Part shown: positions 44,159-53,639 of the stretch, piece by piece
Layout: each line of letters opens with the position of its first letter
Position numbering within the stretch: position 1 is the first letter of the stretch
Source: JALEFZ01 sp039820545
Lineage (GTDB): Bacteria > Bacteroidota > Bacteroidia > J057
Assembly (NCBI GenBank): GCA_039820545.1
Contig: JBCBPW010000007.1
Coordinates: forward strand, 62,001 to 126,000
Direction of reading: 5' to 3'
DNA: 64,000 nt
Position numbers and translations under genes: made by a program
The notes under the pieces: generated by a model
What the model was told of the DNA's origin: nothing
Databases searched by the model: none
What the model saw: the letters and a program-made list of their open reading frames with translations, nothing else

Positions 44159-46183
44159 TTACTCCTGCTTTCTATATTTCTCAAACCAAGCCAACACATG
44201 ATCTACCTTCGTAATCAGCTGACTGGGTCGCCTTGCTATGCCGTGCGAAGCACCTGGAATCTCCACAAGCGCCGTCTCTATCTTCCGTAGTTTAAGGGCA
44301 TGATACAGTTGGGCAGCCTCCGAGATGGGGGTTCTACGATCTTCCATTCCCACCATCACGAGCGTAGGAGTTTCTACATTTCCCACGAGTGAAATGGGCG
44401 AAAACTTCATGTATCCCTCGATATTTTCCCAAGGCCAATTGGGATATCGATAAAACGAATAGCCATAATAATTGTCTGCTGTCAGCGTCTTACTTACCCA
44501 GTTCATCACTGGCTTCACTACAGCTGCCGATCGAAAGCGATTATTCTTTCCAATCATCCATGCGGTCATGATGCCACCTGCACTTCCTCCTGTCACAAAC
44601 AAGCTATCTTCTGTCACGATACCTCTACGCAGCATTTCATCCACCCCATCCATCACGTCCTGATAGTCATCTCCTGGATAATTGTTGTACAAGAGATTTC
44701 CAAACTCCTCTCCATAGCCTGTACTTCCTCTGGGATTGGGATAAAACACTACATAATCTGCTGCCGCGTACAACTGAATCTCAGGAGAAAAGCGAGAACC
44801 ATAGTTGGAAACAGGACCTCCATGATTCTCTACCAAGAGGGGATACTTCCGTTCCGCATCATAAAAAGGAGGCTTCACAATCCAGCCTTGGATGCGTCGT
44901 CCATCGACTGTCGATTGATACCAGATCTCCTCTACCTTTCCTAGGGTACGGTAAGAGAGTACATCCTGATTGAGTTGGGTGAGAAAGGTAGCGGTACCAT
45001 CCTCCACTTTTACAAGGTCTGAGGGATCGTAGGGAGAGGTATGCGTATAGACAATGACACCCTGGGTTGAAACGGTATAAGATCCTCCTCCATAAGGTCT
45101 ACCAATAGAAGTTCCTCCTAGATCGTTGGCGACTTCACGCATATTACCTTTCAGATCGGTATAGCCCACTTTGGTGTGGCCTTCATCATCATATTGAAAA
45201 TATAGGCCTTTGCCCTCGACATCCCAAGTAAGGTTGCTGACACTGCGATCGAGCTTGAGCGGAAGCTCCTTCTTGCGGCTGCCATCTATTCGCATCAGCT
45301 GAATGCGTGTGATCTGGTAGGTCTGTACCTTATCCTCATAGCCTAGGTAGGCAATCATTTCTCCTCCTGGCGAAACCACAGGACTGCGATCAGGACCATT
45401 TCTTTCTGTTAAAGCCGTCATCTTCCCATCGGGTAGAGAGACCTTATAGATTTCTGAGTTTCGAAATTCATATTCCCAATTTTCATTTCGATTGGCACTG
45501 AAAATGAGCCCTTCCTCGTCCACCGTCCATTGGGGTGTGCCTCTATGCTGAAAATCCCCTTCTGTCACCTGACGAGCCGTACCCCCATCTGCAGGTAAAA
45601 CAAATAGATGATAGAAGCCAGGCGAAATATATCCCAATCCATCCTGCTCATGTTTCAGCCTTGTGGTCACACGAGGTGCAGGAGCCCATTTTGCACCCTT
45701 AGGTTTCTTGGGAGACTTGACCAGCATGGGGGCGCGCTCAGGAACCTTCATAGAGAAGGCCAATTGCTTTCCACTAGGTGACCAACTGAGTCCAGAAGGA
45801 CTATTTTCCAGTTGGGTCAAACGTGCGTATTTCCCTGTAGCCACCCAATACATATAGATTTCGCTCCCTTCATCTGTCGAACTCGTAAATGCAATTCGAT
45901 CACCTTGAGGAGACCAGCGGGGGCTAGATTCGCTTCTCTCTCTATTTGTCAGCTTCTGATGGGTCCCCGCTTTGAGATCGAGGAGCCAGAGGCTTCCTTT
46001 TTTGCGATCTTTCATGATGTCCATCCCATTGCGGCGATAGACTACATACTGCCCGTCAGGTGAGAGTTGAGGATCGGAAGCCCACTCTAGGGCAAACACA
46101 TCCATACGGTCAAAAGCGGGCATCTGGGCTATAGTATGAAACATGATTCCCAATAGACCTACAAGTATCCAAAATCTTTTCAT
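44159..46183 (-). CDS. S9-family prolyl-oligopeptidase-like peptidase
   Basis: The 674-aa product has a signal peptide (MKRFWILVGLLGIMFHTIAQ). Residues about 25-420 form a WD40/TolB-like beta-propeller (SPDGQYVVYRR, SPRWSPQGDRIAFTS). The C-terminal alpha/beta-hydrolase domain carries the triad S534 (GGSAGG), D615 (GMEDRRTP) and H647 (GASHGI). It should be a periplasmic serine peptidase releasing dipeptides or acyl-peptides. The start at 46183 begins the signal peptide; the frame stays open to 46282 but without coding character. It stands alone with a terminator 130 bases downstream. Confidence 0.93.
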   Translation of the reverse strand: MKRFWILVGLLGIMFHTIAQMPAFDRMDVFALEWASDPQLSPDGQYVVYRRNGMDIMKDRKKGSLWLLDLKAGTHQKLTNRERSESSPRWSPQGDRIAFTSSTDEGSEIYMYWVATGKYARLTQLENSPSGLSWSPSGKQLAFSMKVPERAPMLVKSPKKPKGAKWAPAPRVTTRLKHEQDGLGYISPGFYHLFVLPADGGTARQVTEGDFQHRGTPQWTVDEEGLIFSANRNENWEYEFRNSEIYKVSLPDGKMTALTERNGPDRSPVVSPGGEMIAYLGYEDKVQTYQITRIQLMRIDGSRKKELPLKLDRSVSNLTWDVEGKGLYFQYDDEGHTKVGYTDLKGNMREVANDLGGTSIGRPYGGGSYTVSTQGVIVYTHTSPYDPSDLVKVEDGTATFLTQLNQDVLSYRTLGKVEEIWYQSTVDGRRIQGWIVKPPFYDAERKYPLLVENHGGPVSNYGSRFSPEIQLYAAADYVVFYPNPRGSTGYGEEFGNLLYNNYPGDDYQDVMDGVDEMLRRGIVTEDSLFVTGGSAGGIMTAWMIGKNNRFRSAAVVKPVMNWVSKTLTADNYYGYSFYRYPNWPWENIEGYMKFSPISLVGNVETPTLVMVGMEDRRTPISEAAQLYHALKLRKIETALVEIPGASHGIARRPSQLITKVDHVLAWFEKYRKQE

Positions 46184-47331
46184 GAAATAGGTAGTTTGAT
46201 AGAGTCTACAAGTTAGGAGGATCTCATGAGCAAGGCAAAATATCGAATCGAACGAAGAATTGTCTGACCTATTTTTATCCAAAATTGAAATAGTTTTTTA
46301 GGCAGAAATGAAAAATATCCTGAATGATTTTCTCACTATAAGTAAATCAATGAGAAGATTATTTTGATCACATCACCTGATGCACTTCATTTCATTTTTG
46401 AGGCTGTGATACCTTTTGATCTATTCTGCAAGTCGAAAGAAAAATTTCCTCATCTTCATCTCCCACAGATGAATATGAATTTGGGTGAATGATTCATTTT
46501 TACTTCTTTTTCTAACATACAATATGGCTCAGACGTCACAATTAAAAGGAGTAGGATATGAGAAAAAACTATACGAAATGTATGCATCACAGCCTACTTC
46601 TTCTTTGTACTTTTTATCAATGGAAATAAAAAGCAATTCTAAGCGGTTTTTCTATAGACTGTACCTAATACTTTGTAAAAGAGTTTTTTATTTTATATAT
46701 AGAAATGAATAAGAGAATGAACTATATAATTCTAAAAACAAATCAATTGTCCAATTTATATCCATAAACTAATAGATGTTTTTTATCCTTGTATTCATAC
46801 ATACAAATTTATAGACATTTAAGCCTAATAAATGGTTCATTTATCGTACTAGTTTAGTGTCTTGATAAATAGAATAAATGCATTTTTTAATACGAAAACC
46901 ATAACTTCAATTAACATTTAATTAATATTTGCTTAACATTTGCGAAATAATCAACTGATTAATTACCTCCATAGAACAACAGAGGGGTATTAGGGGAAAA
47001 TACCTACAGTTATTTGTTGTTCCATGTATCTTGCGAGATGCAAGAAAAAAATAGTCATTATTGTCCTATCGCGAGATAGCACCTCCAATATTTAGGGTCC
47101 AATCTTATCGACATTAACAACACAACTCTAGACAGAGGGGTACAAGCTTTCCTTATCTGAGGACTGGCATTCGTCTGCCTTTGATGAAATGCATTTTTAT
47201 GATTCTTCACTCCTAATAGGGATTAGAAGGAAGGTATTTCTATGATACAAAATACATCCAGCACCCAAAATCATTAATAAGACAAAAATTAGTCATTTCA
47301 ATTAACCATTACACCATTAATTTTTACGTTT
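46184..47331. other. Long AT-rich intergenic region
   Basis: About 1150 bases contain no convincing gene. A 75-codon frame at 46485-46712 is AT-driven and lacks a family. The region holds three 11-base direct repeats (46911-46943), a hairpin TCTTGC-GAGAT-GCAAGA (47030-47046) and the leader of the dockerin-like gene. Confidence 0.5.
46911..46943. promoter_or_regulatory. Three 11-base direct repeats, response-regulator box-like
   Basis: TTAACATTTAA, TTAATATTTGC and TTAACATTTGC follow each other with exact 11-base spacing, i.e. one helical turn. Direct repeats spaced by 11 bases are the binding pattern of PhoB/OmpR-type regulators. They lie about 390 bases before the dockerin-like gene. Confidence 0.4.
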
Positions 47332-48138
47332 ATGTTCACACAAAAAGTTTTTAGAGTAATTATTCTCACACTTTTCGCAGTATCCACAATGTGGATCGTA
47401 TCATCCTGTACATCAGACAAAGTCGCACCATCTGCTGAAGAGGTGAGCCCTAAAGTCAACCTTGAAGACTACCCAGAAGAGATCACAATGGAAAATTGGA
47501 AATCTTTCGTACGCGCGCCACAAGAAGTTATAGACTTTCATCTTAAGAAAGAGTACGAACAGTTCCAACCTTCTGAAGAAGCCGAAAGCCTTGATCCTAA
47601 CAAGACTGCTATGTTTACATTGGGATTCGTAGAGGCCTTCAACGGTACATGGCAACCCTTTGGAAATGTTTCTATCACCACCAACAACTGTGGAACTACT
47701 TCTGTCAACGGCAACTTTGGAGGAGCTAACTACTTCCTCAGTTCTGGCTGTACGGGAGGTATCTGTATGAACTTCAATACTCCTGCCACAAACGGTGTTT
47801 CCACATTTGACTTGGTGATCATTTCTCGTCACATTTTGGGGATCACGCCTTTCACTGAGTTCCGTCAGTTCCTTGCGGCTGATGCGGACCGCGATGGAGA
47901 CGTAGACAATGACGATATTGATGAGATTCGTGATGTGATCCTCTTCATCACGACGTCATTCCCTAACAGTGAAAACATTGTCTACATTGAGACAGGAGAC
48001 TACAATACCATAGATGCAAACCTTGCTTTGGTAGATCCGCTGACGCTGTTTACGTTGGGAACATTTGGCCCATGCCAGATCAATCCTGATCGCCGTGCAG
48101 TCAAGACGGGTGATGTTTCTGGTAACTTTGTATTCTAG
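47332..48138 (+). CDS. Lipoprotein with dockerin-like calcium-binding domain
   Basis: The 268-aa product has a lipoprotein signal (VSTMWIVSSC). Residues about 85-150 are a cysteine-containing beta segment (NNCGTTSVNG, SSGCTGGICMNF). Residues about 155-215 look like a type I dockerin-like pair: GVSTFDLVIISRHILGITPF, then ADADRDGDVDNDDIDEIRDV, the second with a calcium-loop pattern DADRDGDVDNDD. The C-terminus ends KTGDVSGNFVF, matching the KVGDVNG ending of repeats in large Saprospiraceae surface proteins. In those proteins the domain is a module of T9SS cargo; here it stands as a small separate lipoprotein. Confidence 0.75.
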   Translation: MFTQKVFRVIILTLFAVSTMWIVSSCTSDKVAPSAEEVSPKVNLEDYPEEITMENWKSFVRAPQEVIDFHLKKEYEQFQPSEEAESLDPNKTAMFTLGFVEAFNGTWQPFGNVSITTNNCGTTSVNGNFGGANYFLSSGCTGGICMNFNTPATNGVSTFDLVIISRHILGITPFTEFRQFLAADADRDGDVDNDDIDEIRDVILFITTSFPNSENIVYIETGDYNTIDANLALVDPLTLFTLGTFGPCQINPDRRAVKTGDVSGNFVF

Positions 48139-48167
48139 AGAAAGCATTGAAAAGTATACAACCTAAA

Positions 48168-48198
48168 AGACAGGTGGGGATACCCTGCCTGTCTGCTT
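48168..48198 (+). terminator. Terminator of the dockerin-like lipoprotein gene
   Basis: AGACAGG (48168-48174) pairs with CCTGTCT (48188-48194), with GGGGA...TACCC adding stem. GCTTTTCTT follows. Confidence 0.8.
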
Positions 48199-48231
48199 TT
48201 CTTATCGAGAATATCGTGATGAAACAACCCC

Positions 48232-48531
48232 TTACAATCCCAGCTCCTTTTTTCGATCCTTGATGAGTTTGCTTACGTCTACCTTTTCCCCTTGGAGGTC
48301 TTCTGTCACTTCAAGAAGAAGGTATTTTTTCTTGTTGACAAAGAAGAAGATTTTCTGGCCTACGCGTAGGTCTACCCCGCTATTGGACATCGGTGATAGA
48401 TTGGGATTCATCACACCTGGGATTTTCAGGTAGATGGACTTGAGGGAATTATTGCGGAGGGTAAATGGAACGGCATAGGTGAATGTAGCCAGTGCCACAA
48501 AAAGGAAAAGGAAACACGCGATTTTTTTCAT
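48232..48531 (-). CDS. Small secreted protein of unknown function
   Basis: The 99-aa product has a signal peptide (MKKIACFLFLFVALATFTYA). The mature part shows short beta strands: PFTLRNNSLKSIYLKIPGVM, GQKIFFFVNKKKYLLLEVTE. It ends in a lysine-rich helix. I recognise no named family; a small periplasmic beta-sandwich is the likely fold. It lies 126 bases downstream of the prfB stop, on the same strand, and may be read from the same transcript. Confidence 0.65.
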   Translation of the reverse strand: MKKIACFLFLFVALATFTYAVPFTLRNNSLKSIYLKIPGVMNPNLSPMSNSGVDLRVGQKIFFFVNKKKYLLLEVTEDLQGEKVDVSKLIKDRKKELGL

Positions 48532-48657
48532 TTGTATTCTTTTGTTGTTGAATTCAAATAAGCAACACGTGCTTCCAAAGATTCGTTCGTCGTATAATCC
48601 CGCTTTTACATTCTTTTACAAGAGGTGACAGAAATAGAAATCCTTCATTCCCATCTA

Positions 48658-49747
48658 TTATCCTCTCCCACCAAACTGCATGAGATAGGCCTTGATGAAG
48701 GCATCCAGATCTCCATCCATGATCTTTTGGACATCTTGGGATTTCAGCTCTGTGCGGAGATCTTTTACCTGCTTGTAGGGATGAAAGACATAGTTGCGGA
48801 TTTGTGATCCCCACTCGATGGCTGACTTTTCTGCTTCTGTCTCTGCCGTAGCCTGCTGTCGCTTTTGCAACTCGAGGTCATAAAGCTTGGATTTGAGCAG
48901 TTGAAAAGCCTTTTCCTTGTTGCGTAGCTGGGATCGCTCTGTCTGCGAGAAGATCGTAATGCCCGTAGGGATATGCTTCAGGCGAACAGCCGTCTCCACC
49001 TTGTTTACATTCTGCCCTCCCTTACCCGAAGAGTGAGTAGTGGTGACCTCTACCTCGGCATTGTTGATTTCGATCTCGATGGTATCGTCGATCAGCGGAC
49101 GTACGTCTACAGAAGCAAAAGTCGTTTGCCGCTTACCCTGCGCATTGAAAGGGCTGATGCGCACCATGCGGTGGACGCCTTTTTCTCCCTTCAAATAGCC
49201 AAAAGCAAAAGGCCCTTCGATTTCTAACTCTACCGATTTAAAACCTGCGGTATCTCCTGGTACCTCGTCTAAAAGCGTCACTTTGAAGTCGTGCTTCTCC
49301 CCATACATGATGTACATGCGCTTCATCATGGAGACCCAGTCCTGGGATTCGGTCCCACCTGCCCCCGAGTTGATCTCCAACACACAGCTGAGGCGATCCT
49401 CTTCTTTATCGAGCATCCGCTGGAACTCCAACGCTTCGATGGTCTCTTCTGCCTCCGTTCCTGCCTTCGTGATTTCTTCTTCGGATACCTCCTCCTCTTT
49501 GTAGAACTCAAAGAGTACTTCGACTTCTCCGACGACTTCGTCTACTCTCTTATATGCTTCTGTCCAGACTTTGAGGTTGGATATTTCTTTCATGACTTTC
49601 TGGGCAGCGTCTGGATGCTCCCAAAAGTCTGGTTGATGGGTGATGGCCTCTTTTTCCTCGATTTGGGCCAGTTTACTATCTATGTCAAAGATAGTCCTTC
49701 AGCGCCACCACCCGCGCCTGAAGGCCTTTAAGTTGATCCTGAGTCAT
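48658..49747 (-). CDS. prfB: Peptide chain release factor 2 with programmed +1 frameshift
   Basis: Translation starts at the ATG at 49747 (MTQDQLKGLQARVVALKDYL) and meets an in-frame TGA at 49687-49685 after 20 codons. The local sequence TAT-CTT-TGA-C is the classic prfB shift site. Reading on in the +1 frame from GAC (49686) gives a further 342 residues, 362 in total, normal for RF2. The SPF anticodon-like tripeptide (ISPFNAQG) and GGQ (GKGGQN) are present. An AAGGA sequence lies upstream of the slippery codon, where E. coli has its stimulatory Shine-Dalgarno-like element. RF2 terminates at UGA and UAA. The frameshift makes the gene autoregulated by its own product. Confidence 0.96.
49685..49693 (-). 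promoter_or_regulatory. prfB programmed frameshift site
   Basis: On the minus strand TAT-CTT-TGA-C: P-site CTT slips +1 onto TTT while TGA waits in the A site. It is the same heptanucleotide context as the E. coli prfB site. Confidence 0.93.
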
Positions 49748-49977
49748 GAGAATCTGATTAAATAATGATGTTTCCACTACAAAAATTGCAGTGAGGCAAA
49801 AATAAGAGAGTACGAAGGAGGAAACAAATGGTTTGTGAATACGGAGGTATCTCTTTTAAGTAGATGGATAGCAGAAATAGGGCAATGAAAAAATGGCAGC
49901 TTACCAGATCCCAATTTGTAAGTTTGGGATCGCCTGGCATGTATCAAAGCACAACGTGAAATACTTATCTACCTTCC

Positions 49978-51768
49978 TTAAAACTGATAATAAATGAAGG
50001 GCTGCTCTCCCCCAATCTCTACCTGTACCATCAAAACCAGCCAGATGATACCTGCCATCGCTACTGACTTGAGCACTAGAGGGGAACGCACAAATCCTCT
50101 TTCAAATACGCCATCAATGTCATTGGGAATGAAATGGATCATATAGCCCAGCCCCATCAAGAAGAACGCCCAATGATTGGCAGGGTTCGTTAATATCTGT
50201 GGAATGATCTCAGGATGAAAGTTGAATAAGATCTGCTCAATCATCTCAAAAGCCAAGGTAAGGGACTCCGCACGGAAAAATATCCAACAGAGACATACAA
50301 AGTGAAAGGTAAATATGACGCCCCACATGTGGCTGACAACCCCAACAATCATACTCAATCGGCTATTGACAACCACTTGTCCGTCTTCCTCATCCCGCTT
50401 GGTCCCGATGCTTTCGAGGAAGTCGCGTACCCGCCGACGGATAATCGTAAAGGTCCCTTTGAACATACGGTCAAACGCGAGTGCTGCCCCATGAAGTCCC
50501 CCCCATATGATAAATAACCAAGAGGAACCATGCCAAAGTCCGCCTAGTAGCATCGTAATCATCAGGTTGATGTAGGTACGAAAGTTTCCCTTTCTATTCC
50601 CACCCAAAGAAATGTATAGATAGTCTCTCAGCCAGAAGGAGAGCGAAATGTGCCACCTTCGCCAAAACTCTTGTATGCTAGCAGATTGGTAAGGCGCATT
50701 AAAATTCAGAGGAAGTCGATATCCCATCAGCAAGCCGATGCCTATCGCCATATCTGAATAGCCCGAAAAATCACAATAGATCTGGAGCGCGTAGGCGTAG
50801 ACCGCCATCAGATTTTCAAAGCCCGTATGGATCGTCGGTACCTCGAATATTTGATCTACAAATGTGGTACTGATAAAGTCTGATATCACCGCCTTCTTAA
50901 AAAGCCCTACCGTGATGAGCATCAAACCTCGCCCTATATCATCTTGGGAAATTTTGATGTCTGAACGAATCTGTGGCAAAAACTCGGAGGCACGCACGAT
51001 GGGACCTGCAACCAACTGAGGAAAAAAGCTGACATAAAATCCGAAGTCCAACATGCTACTGACAGGCTGTAACTTCTGGCGGTAGATGTCTATCGTGTAG
51101 CTCATCGTCTGAAAGGTAAAGAAGGATATCCCTACAGGTAGCAGAATGTCTCCCACACTCCAGTCCTGGCTGAAAAGCGTATTGACATTTTCGAGGATAA
51201 AGCTCGTATACTTAAAGCCCGCCAGCATGCCCAGATTGGTCATCAAGCTCAGCACGAGGAAGAATTTCTGCTTGCGTTTCTTCTCTTTGGGTAAATACAA
51301 CCAATTGACCAGACTATCCAAGATCGTGACCACACCTTCAAAAAACGAAATCAACCGATCAGGCAGCCACCCGATTCGCCCCATCTCCCGCATTTCAGGA
51401 TCATAGCCAAACCACAGGGAAAGGTCTATCAACTGCCTCCATCGCCCCAAAACCTTGACATTTCGCCTTTTGATGCCTTCATGCTGATACATGAAGATCA
51501 TCAAGCCAAAAAGATAGTCGACAAAAGTAGAAAACAGCAGCAGGGTAAAATGCCAACCACTAGACTTGTAATAGAAGAAAAGCGAAAAACAGGTAACGTA
51601 AAGAATCCTTGCCTGCTTGCGGTGGGCAATTATAATATAGATTCCAAGGAATACGATGAAGGTGTAAAAAAACCATGTGGAATTGAACATGACCGGCGTC
51701 TCCGGATCATGCACAAAGGCTTTTTGTAAAACCTCTTTCCAATTACTAACGATGGAGGTAAGATTCAT
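49978..51768 (-). CDS. MBOAT-family membrane-bound O-acyltransferase (AlgI-like)
   Basis: The 596-aa polytopic protein shows the MBOAT signature: GISFFTFQTMSYTIDIYR (about 218-235), FFPQLVAGPIVRASEFLPQI, the arginine-rich RRWHISLSFWLRDYLYI, and the catalytic histidine in LLGGLWHGSSWLF. AlgI/PatA-like members move acetyl groups across the inner membrane to polysaccharide or peptidoglycan acceptors. Its first 23 bases overlap the end of the SGNH hydrolase gene, so the two are coupled as the acyl carrier and transferase pair seen in O-acetylation systems. The acceptor is unknown. Confidence 0.92.
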   Translation of the reverse strand: MNLTSIVSNWKEVLQKAFVHDPETPVMFNSTWFFYTFIVFLGIYIIIAHRKQARILYVTCFSLFFYYKSSGWHFTLLLFSTFVDYLFGLMIFMYQHEGIKRRNVKVLGRWRQLIDLSLWFGYDPEMREMGRIGWLPDRLISFFEGVVTILDSLVNWLYLPKEKKRKQKFFLVLSLMTNLGMLAGFKYTSFILENVNTLFSQDWSVGDILLPVGISFFTFQTMSYTIDIYRQKLQPVSSMLDFGFYVSFFPQLVAGPIVRASEFLPQIRSDIKISQDDIGRGLMLITVGLFKKAVISDFISTTFVDQIFEVPTIHTGFENLMAVYAYALQIYCDFSGYSDMAIGIGLLMGYRLPLNFNAPYQSASIQEFWRRWHISLSFWLRDYLYISLGGNRKGNFRTYINLMITMLLGGLWHGSSWLFIIWGGLHGAALAFDRMFKGTFTIIRRRVRDFLESIGTKRDEEDGQVVVNSRLSMIVGVVSHMWGVIFTFHFVCLCWIFFRAESLTLAFEMIEQILFNFHPEIIPQILTNPANHWAFFLMGLGYMIHFIPNDIDGVFERGFVRSPLVLKSVAMAGIIWLVLMVQVEIGGEQPFIYYQF

Positions 51769-53206
51769 AACCTTTCATAAGGGCATCAAACAGAAGCTTG
51801 CCCTGTAGTTCATAACCTGATCGATTGAAATGCAGCTTATCTGACTGAGCCAAACCTGCACTATACCACTGCTGGACAGATCCCTGTCCACCCATCACAC
51901 CATAAAGATCCCAAAATCCTATGCTGTTTCCAGTAGCATAATCCAGCATGATGTTACGTGCCTTCAAAATCGAGGGATTTTCATATTGTTTGGCACGATA
52001 GGCATCTGGCGGTGCTGTCAATAGGATGCTTCCATGCGGTACATAGCTCTCCAGATTGTATATAAAATCGTCCAGTTCTACAAAAAATGATTGATCCGAA
52101 AAGTATTTCCCCACTGTTTCATTGGTTCCTAGGGAGATAATAATCAAGTCGGGTTTGAGTGCCTGTATTTGATCCCAAAATGCCTCAGCTTTGTTGTAAT
52201 GCTCAAACTTTGCTCCATTTACGCCCACCATATGGTAGAGAATTCCCGATTGGTGGTAGTTTTCTAGCACTACGCCATACAATTGGGTCTGAGCCTGTGA
52301 AGGAATGTGTTGCTGAGTCTGCAGGATGACGGATTTTGTAGGTTCTGGCAAATAAAAAGAACGAACAAAAGGATGTGCGACAGAAGAGCTGATGACACCC
52401 GATCCTCCCCGCATACGAGGAAGCGCGCCACGTGAACCATTCCCTCCTCTTACCTTCAGACGTTGACCTTCAAAGATTCGCGTATCTTCCATACCATTGA
52501 GTCGTTGAAGGTTACCTACCGTCGTACGGTATTTATTGGCAATGCCTGAAAGTGTTTCTCCGATGGTCACTTTGTGGTACAATGGTCTTGACTCTCCACC
52601 CGTCACTTGTGGGATTCTGTTTCCCTGCACCGTCTCCCCCACTTGCCAATCTAGATAATCTTTTCCTCTAGGTGCAAAAACGGTGACCTTATTAAAGCTC
52701 TGCTGCACCCCATAGGGAGAGGATCTAAGAGAAATCTTCAGGCTAGCATTTCGGGACTGTGTCGTCAGGGTAAGCCCACTTACACCGACAGGCAATGGAT
52801 TGTTGAGGTGGACGGTACGCTTGGCTTGCCACGAAACGTTGGAGTTGGTTTGGATGTCTACGGGCCCATTCGTCCGTGCTTGGGCATAAGGAAATACTAA
52901 TCCTCTTCCAGCAGTACCAAACCTTGTCTGCAAGAGTGCACGTAACTGTCCCGACATCCAGTCTGCCTGGATGTGAGAATCTCCTATATGTACAACATTG
53001 ACTGTACGGATTTTTCTGGTCTCCAGACGATCCAGTTGATGATAAAAACCCGCCAATCCTTGATTGGATTTGACGACGACATTTAAATCCTCCCGTAAGA
53101 AAGGATAGCGCTCATACAAATTCTGGCCCGAAACTTTCTCCCCTACTCCTCCAACCAGAAAAATCCCATACAAAATGACCCTGACAGCTTTAATTCGGAT
53201 ACCCAT
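51746..53206 (-). CDS. SGNH/GDSL hydrolase-fold protein with embedded LysM
   Basis: The 486-aa secreted protein has an N-terminal signal (about 1-27). The SGNH fold is split: block I VVHIGDSHIQADW (71-83, nucleophile S77), block III GTNET (360-364), and block V DKLHF with D456 and H459. Between blocks I and III lies a LysM module at about 209-253 (YHKVTIGETLSGIANKY, then NLQRLNG and EGQRLKVRG). LysM binds peptidoglycan, so the enzyme would act on or near the cell wall. It precedes and overlaps the MBOAT gene; together they suggest O-acetylation of a cell-wall glycan, the SGNH protein being the transferase or esterase. Confidence 0.85.
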   Translation of the reverse strand: MGIRIKAVRVILYGIFLVGGVGEKVSGQNLYERYPFLREDLNVVVKSNQGLAGFYHQLDRLETRKIRTVNVVHIGDSHIQADWMSGQLRALLQTRFGTAGRGLVFPYAQARTNGPVDIQTNSNVSWQAKRTVHLNNPLPVGVSGLTLTTQSRNASLKISLRSSPYGVQQSFNKVTVFAPRGKDYLDWQVGETVQGNRIPQVTGGESRPLYHKVTIGETLSGIANKYRTTVGNLQRLNGMEDTRIFEGQRLKVRGGNGSRGALPRMRGGSGVISSSVAHPFVRSFYLPEPTKSVILQTQQHIPSQAQTQLYGVVLENYHQSGILYHMVGVNGAKFEHYNKAEAFWDQIQALKPDLIIISLGTNETVGKYFSDQSFFVELDDFIYNLESYVPHGSILLTAPPDAYRAKQYENPSILKARNIMLDYATGNSIGFWDLYGVMGGQGSVQQWYSAGLAQSDKLHFNRSGYELQGKLLFDALMKGYESYLHR

Positions 53207-53576
53207 GTAATCATAACCCTATAGTCCAGGAGTTCCCCTGAGTGTGTGAATTATCAAATCCAATGCCATTCCTCTATTTGGAAACGCTCAAATGAGCAGT
53301 TGGACAAAAGACTTTGAGAATCCATTCCGTCTATACAAGGGAACCAAAACCTAAAACCCTGATAGTCAGATAAATCATAATTTTCGAACTCCCTAAAAAT
53401 ACATGTCCACGTACTGCACACTACTTTACCACTTCAAGACCACCCGAAATAAGAAATAGTAGGATTCATAAGAAAAAACTATTCCTATTTCCGTCTTTTG
53501 GCTAAAGGATCTTTTCGGTTCGAAAAAACAAAATTAAATTTGATCATTGACGCCGAACTTATTTTAGATCTAATAC
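53207..53576. other. Upstream region of the SGNH/MBOAT genes
   Basis: About 370 bases without a convincing gene on either strand. It should contain the promoter of the SGNH/MBOAT pair, but I cannot identify it with confidence. Confidence 0.45.
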
Positions 53577-53612
53577 ATGAAAAAAGAGGACCGAAACAGT
53601 CCCCTTTTTCCA
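53577..53612 (-). terminator. Terminator of the subtilase gene
   Basis: AAAAAG-A-GGAC pairs with GTCC-C-CTTTTT around a seven-base loop. The A and T tracts make it active in either direction; it ends the minus-strand subtilase gene. Confidence 0.8.
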
Positions 53613-53639
53613 GATATCAATATGTCAAATAAATCCTTA

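Noticed and set aside
46485..46712. 75-codon open frame in the AT-rich gap
   Set aside because: Its composition follows the AT-rich background, it has no family pattern, signal or ribosome binding site, and stop-free frames of this size are expected there.
47030..47046. TCTTGC-GAGAT-GCAAGA as a transcription terminator
   Set aside because: It is followed by A instead of T on the + strand, and no gene ends there on either strand.
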